A stretch of DNA of 6,112 nt, taken from contig JAGQUE010000235.1 in the NCBI GenBank assembly GCA_020438665.1, positions 1 to 6,112 on the forward strand, written 5' to 3'. Below the pieces are notes generated by a model. It saw only the letters and a program-made list of their open reading frames with translations. It made no database searches and was not told the origin of the DNA. A program made the position numbers and the translations under genes. Numbering within the stretch: position 1 is the first letter of the stretch; every line of letters begins with the position of its first letter. Positions 5,315 through 6,112 of this stretch are shown piece by piece. The stretch is from Nocardioidaceae bacterium (GTDB lineage: Bacteria; Actinomycetota; Actinomycetes; Propionibacteriales; Nocardioidaceae).

Positions 5315-5899
5315 ATGGCCGCCATGCCTCGGACGCTCGACGACATCTCCTGGCCCCGGTCGACCGCGCGCCTGACGTTGCGACGTGTCGAGCCGGCCGA
5401 CGTCGAGGCGGTCTGGGCCTACCGGCGCCTCCCCGAGGTCAGCGAGTGGCTGACCGGCGCACCGTCCAGCTTCGAGGAGTACGCCGCCCTGTTCGTCGAC
5501 CCCGTGCGCCTCGACCGGACGATCCTGGTGGAGCACGAGCGTCGCGTCGTCGGTGACCTCTATGTCGCGATCGAGGACGGCTGGGCGCAGTCGCAGGTCG
5601 CCGACCTGGCCCGTGGGGTGCAGGCCGAGATCGGCTGGGTGATCGCCCCCGAGGCGCAGGGCCGCGGCTTCGGCCTGGAGTGCGCCCGCGAGCTGCTCCA
5701 GATGTCGTTCCGCGATCTCGGTCTGCGCCGCGTCTATGCGCAGTGCTTCGAGGCCAACACCGCCTCGTGGCAGCTGATGGAAAAGCTCGGCATGCGCCGC
5801 GAGCAGCACACTCGGCGCGAGTCGCTGCACCACTCCGGTCAGTGGCTCGACGGCGTCATGTATGCCCTCCTCGCCGACGAGTGGTCGCCCACCCCCTGA
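5315..5899 (+). CDS. GNAT-family N-acetyltransferase (RimJ/RimL-like)
   Basis: The 194-residue protein is a single GNAT domain of the RimJ/RimL type (Acetyltransf_3-like). It opens with STARLTLRRVEPADVEAVW (16-34), a typical first strand and helix. The acetyl-CoA site is IGWVIAPEAQGRGFG (106-120), with the QGRGFG loop at 115-120, and the C-terminal NTASWQLMEKLGMRRE (148-163) is the family's closing motif. The acceptor is unknown; relatives acetylate ribosomal protein N-termini or small amines. The ATG at 5315 is taken as the start; a second in-frame ATG at 5324 would remove three residues, and neither has a clear Shine-Dalgarno site. The open frame extends upstream to 4589, but that part is antisense to ffh and is a shadow. 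The gene diverges from ffh with 97 bases between starts. It is not a duplicate of the GNAT at 206-871: length, motif and flanking sequence differ. Confidence 0.92.
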   Translation: MAAMPRTLDDISWPRSTARLTLRRVEPADVEAVWAYRRLPEVSEWLTGAPSSFEEYAALFVDPVRLDRTILVEHERRVVGDLYVAIEDGWAQSQVADLARGVQAEIGWVIAPEAQGRGFGLECARELLQMSFRDLGLRRVYAQCFEANTASWQLMEKLGMRREQHTRRESLHHSGQWLDGVMYALLADEWSPTP

Positions 5900-5900
5900 C

Positions 5901-5944
5901 GCCGACGTGCCCCGTCCTGCCCGCCGACGTGCCCCGACCTGCCC
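5901..5944. repeat. Two tandem copies of a 22-bp repeat
   Basis: Positions 5901-5922 and 5923-5944 are head-to-tail copies that differ at one base (T at 5915, A at 5937). Each starts GCCGACGTGCCCC. The unit begins one base after the stop of the GNAT gene and ends 10 bases before the candidate -10 element of the next gene. The 22-bp period is close to two helical turns, so both copies face the same side of the DNA, as paired operator sites would. A simple local duplication is the alternative. Confidence 0.85.
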
Positions 5945-5954
5945 GCATGCTGTC

Positions 5955-5960
5955 TAGGCT
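5955..5960 (+). promoter_or_regulatory. Candidate -10 element for a leaderless mRNA of the gene at 5967
   Basis: TAGGCT fits the TAnnnT pattern and ends six bases before the ATG at 5967, placing the predicted transcription start at the ATG. No Shine-Dalgarno site is seen. A -35 element at normal spacing would fall inside the second copy of the 22-bp repeat (about 5932-5937), where no consensus is visible; an activator may be needed. Confidence 0.5.
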
Positions 5961-5966
5961 GAACAG

Positions 5967-6112
5967 ATGAAGGCCACCCTGGTCGTGATCGGGATCGCGC
6001 TCCTCGTCACGGCCGTGCTGGTGCCGCTTCTGAGCCACTGGCTCCAGTCACCGGGTGCCCGGGCGGCGGCGAGCTCGGGGACAGCCGACGCGCTCGGCAG
6101 CTTCATCGACGT
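5967..6112 (+). CDS. Membrane-anchored protein of unknown function, N-terminal fragment (runs off the right edge)
   Basis: The reading frame is open from the ATG at 5967 to the window end, giving 48 complete codons. It begins MKATLVVIGIALLVTAVLVP, a strongly hydrophobic segment (about 4-24) after one lysine, fitting an uncleaved signal anchor or signal peptide. A short linker rich in Ala, Ser and Gly follows, then TADALGSFIDV. No domain can be identified from this fragment. The start is supported by the TAGGCT hexamer six bases upstream and by GC-rich third positions. It is on the same strand as the preceding GNAT gene, 67 bases away, but its own promoter-like signal suggests separate transcription. 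Confidence 0.65.
   Translation, partial: MKATLVVIGIALLVTAVLVPLLSHWLQSPGARAAASSGTADALGSFID

Noticed and set aside
3280..5556. A 758-codon open frame on the plus strand opposite the amidohydrolase and ffh.
   Set aside because: It is antisense to two clearly identified genes, and its translation is low-complexity (rich in Arg, Gly, Leu, His, Asp and Val) with no domain motif. Long antisense frames are expected in GC-rich DNA.
4712..5833. A 373-codon minus-strand frame spanning the second GNAT gene and the ffh N-terminus.
   Set aside because: It is out of frame with ffh and antisense to the GNAT gene, with Arg/Gly/Pro-rich shadow composition.
1..6112. A mobile element, CRISPR array, tRNA or rRNA gene, or a novel defence system.
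   Set aside because: No transposase, integrase, nuclease, toxin-antitoxin pair or spaced repeat array is visible, and no tRNA-like cloverleaf was recognised. The content is ordinary chromosomal genes around ffh and rpsP.

Overview
The window is GC-rich DNA (third codon positions almost all G or C) with actinobacterial gene content and signals. These include GTG and TTG starts, TAnnnT-like hexamers set 6-7 bases before start codons, and an Ffh with a long basic, Met- and Pro-rich tail. The protein style suggests Nocardioides or a close relative (order Propionibacteriales); this is inferred from sequence style, not from a database search. The locus is the conserved chromosomal neighbourhood between ffh (signal recognition particle GTPase) and rpsP (ribosomal protein S16).

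Layout from left to right. Positions 1-27 hold the first nine codons of rpsP on the minus strand, preceded by a Shine-Dalgarno site, a leader of about 125 bases and a candidate promoter. Positions 206-871 (minus) encode a GNAT acyltransferase resembling mycobacterial Rv0802c. Diverging from it on the plus strand are a small protein with two membrane segments and a Pro/Tyr-rich N-terminus (944-1555) and, 38 bases later, a VanW-family protein (1594-2508). The VanW gene converges with a metal-dependent amidohydrolase (2530-3603, minus). Upstream of that is ffh (3670-5217, minus), with a hairpin between the two. A second GNAT gene (5315-5899, plus) diverges from ffh. After a 22-bp tandem repeat, a membrane-anchored protein of unknown function begins at 5967 and runs off the right edge.

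The core theme is translation and protein export: S16 in the 30S subunit, and Ffh for co-translational targeting to the membrane. The genes between them look like separate transcription units and not one pathway; their substrates cannot be read from the sequence. I see no mobile element, CRISPR array, tRNA, rRNA or defence-type gene cluster. The most interesting signals are regulatory: the rpsP leader, the hairpin between ffh and the amidohydrolase, the tandem repeat in front of the last gene, and repeated leaderless-type start regions.
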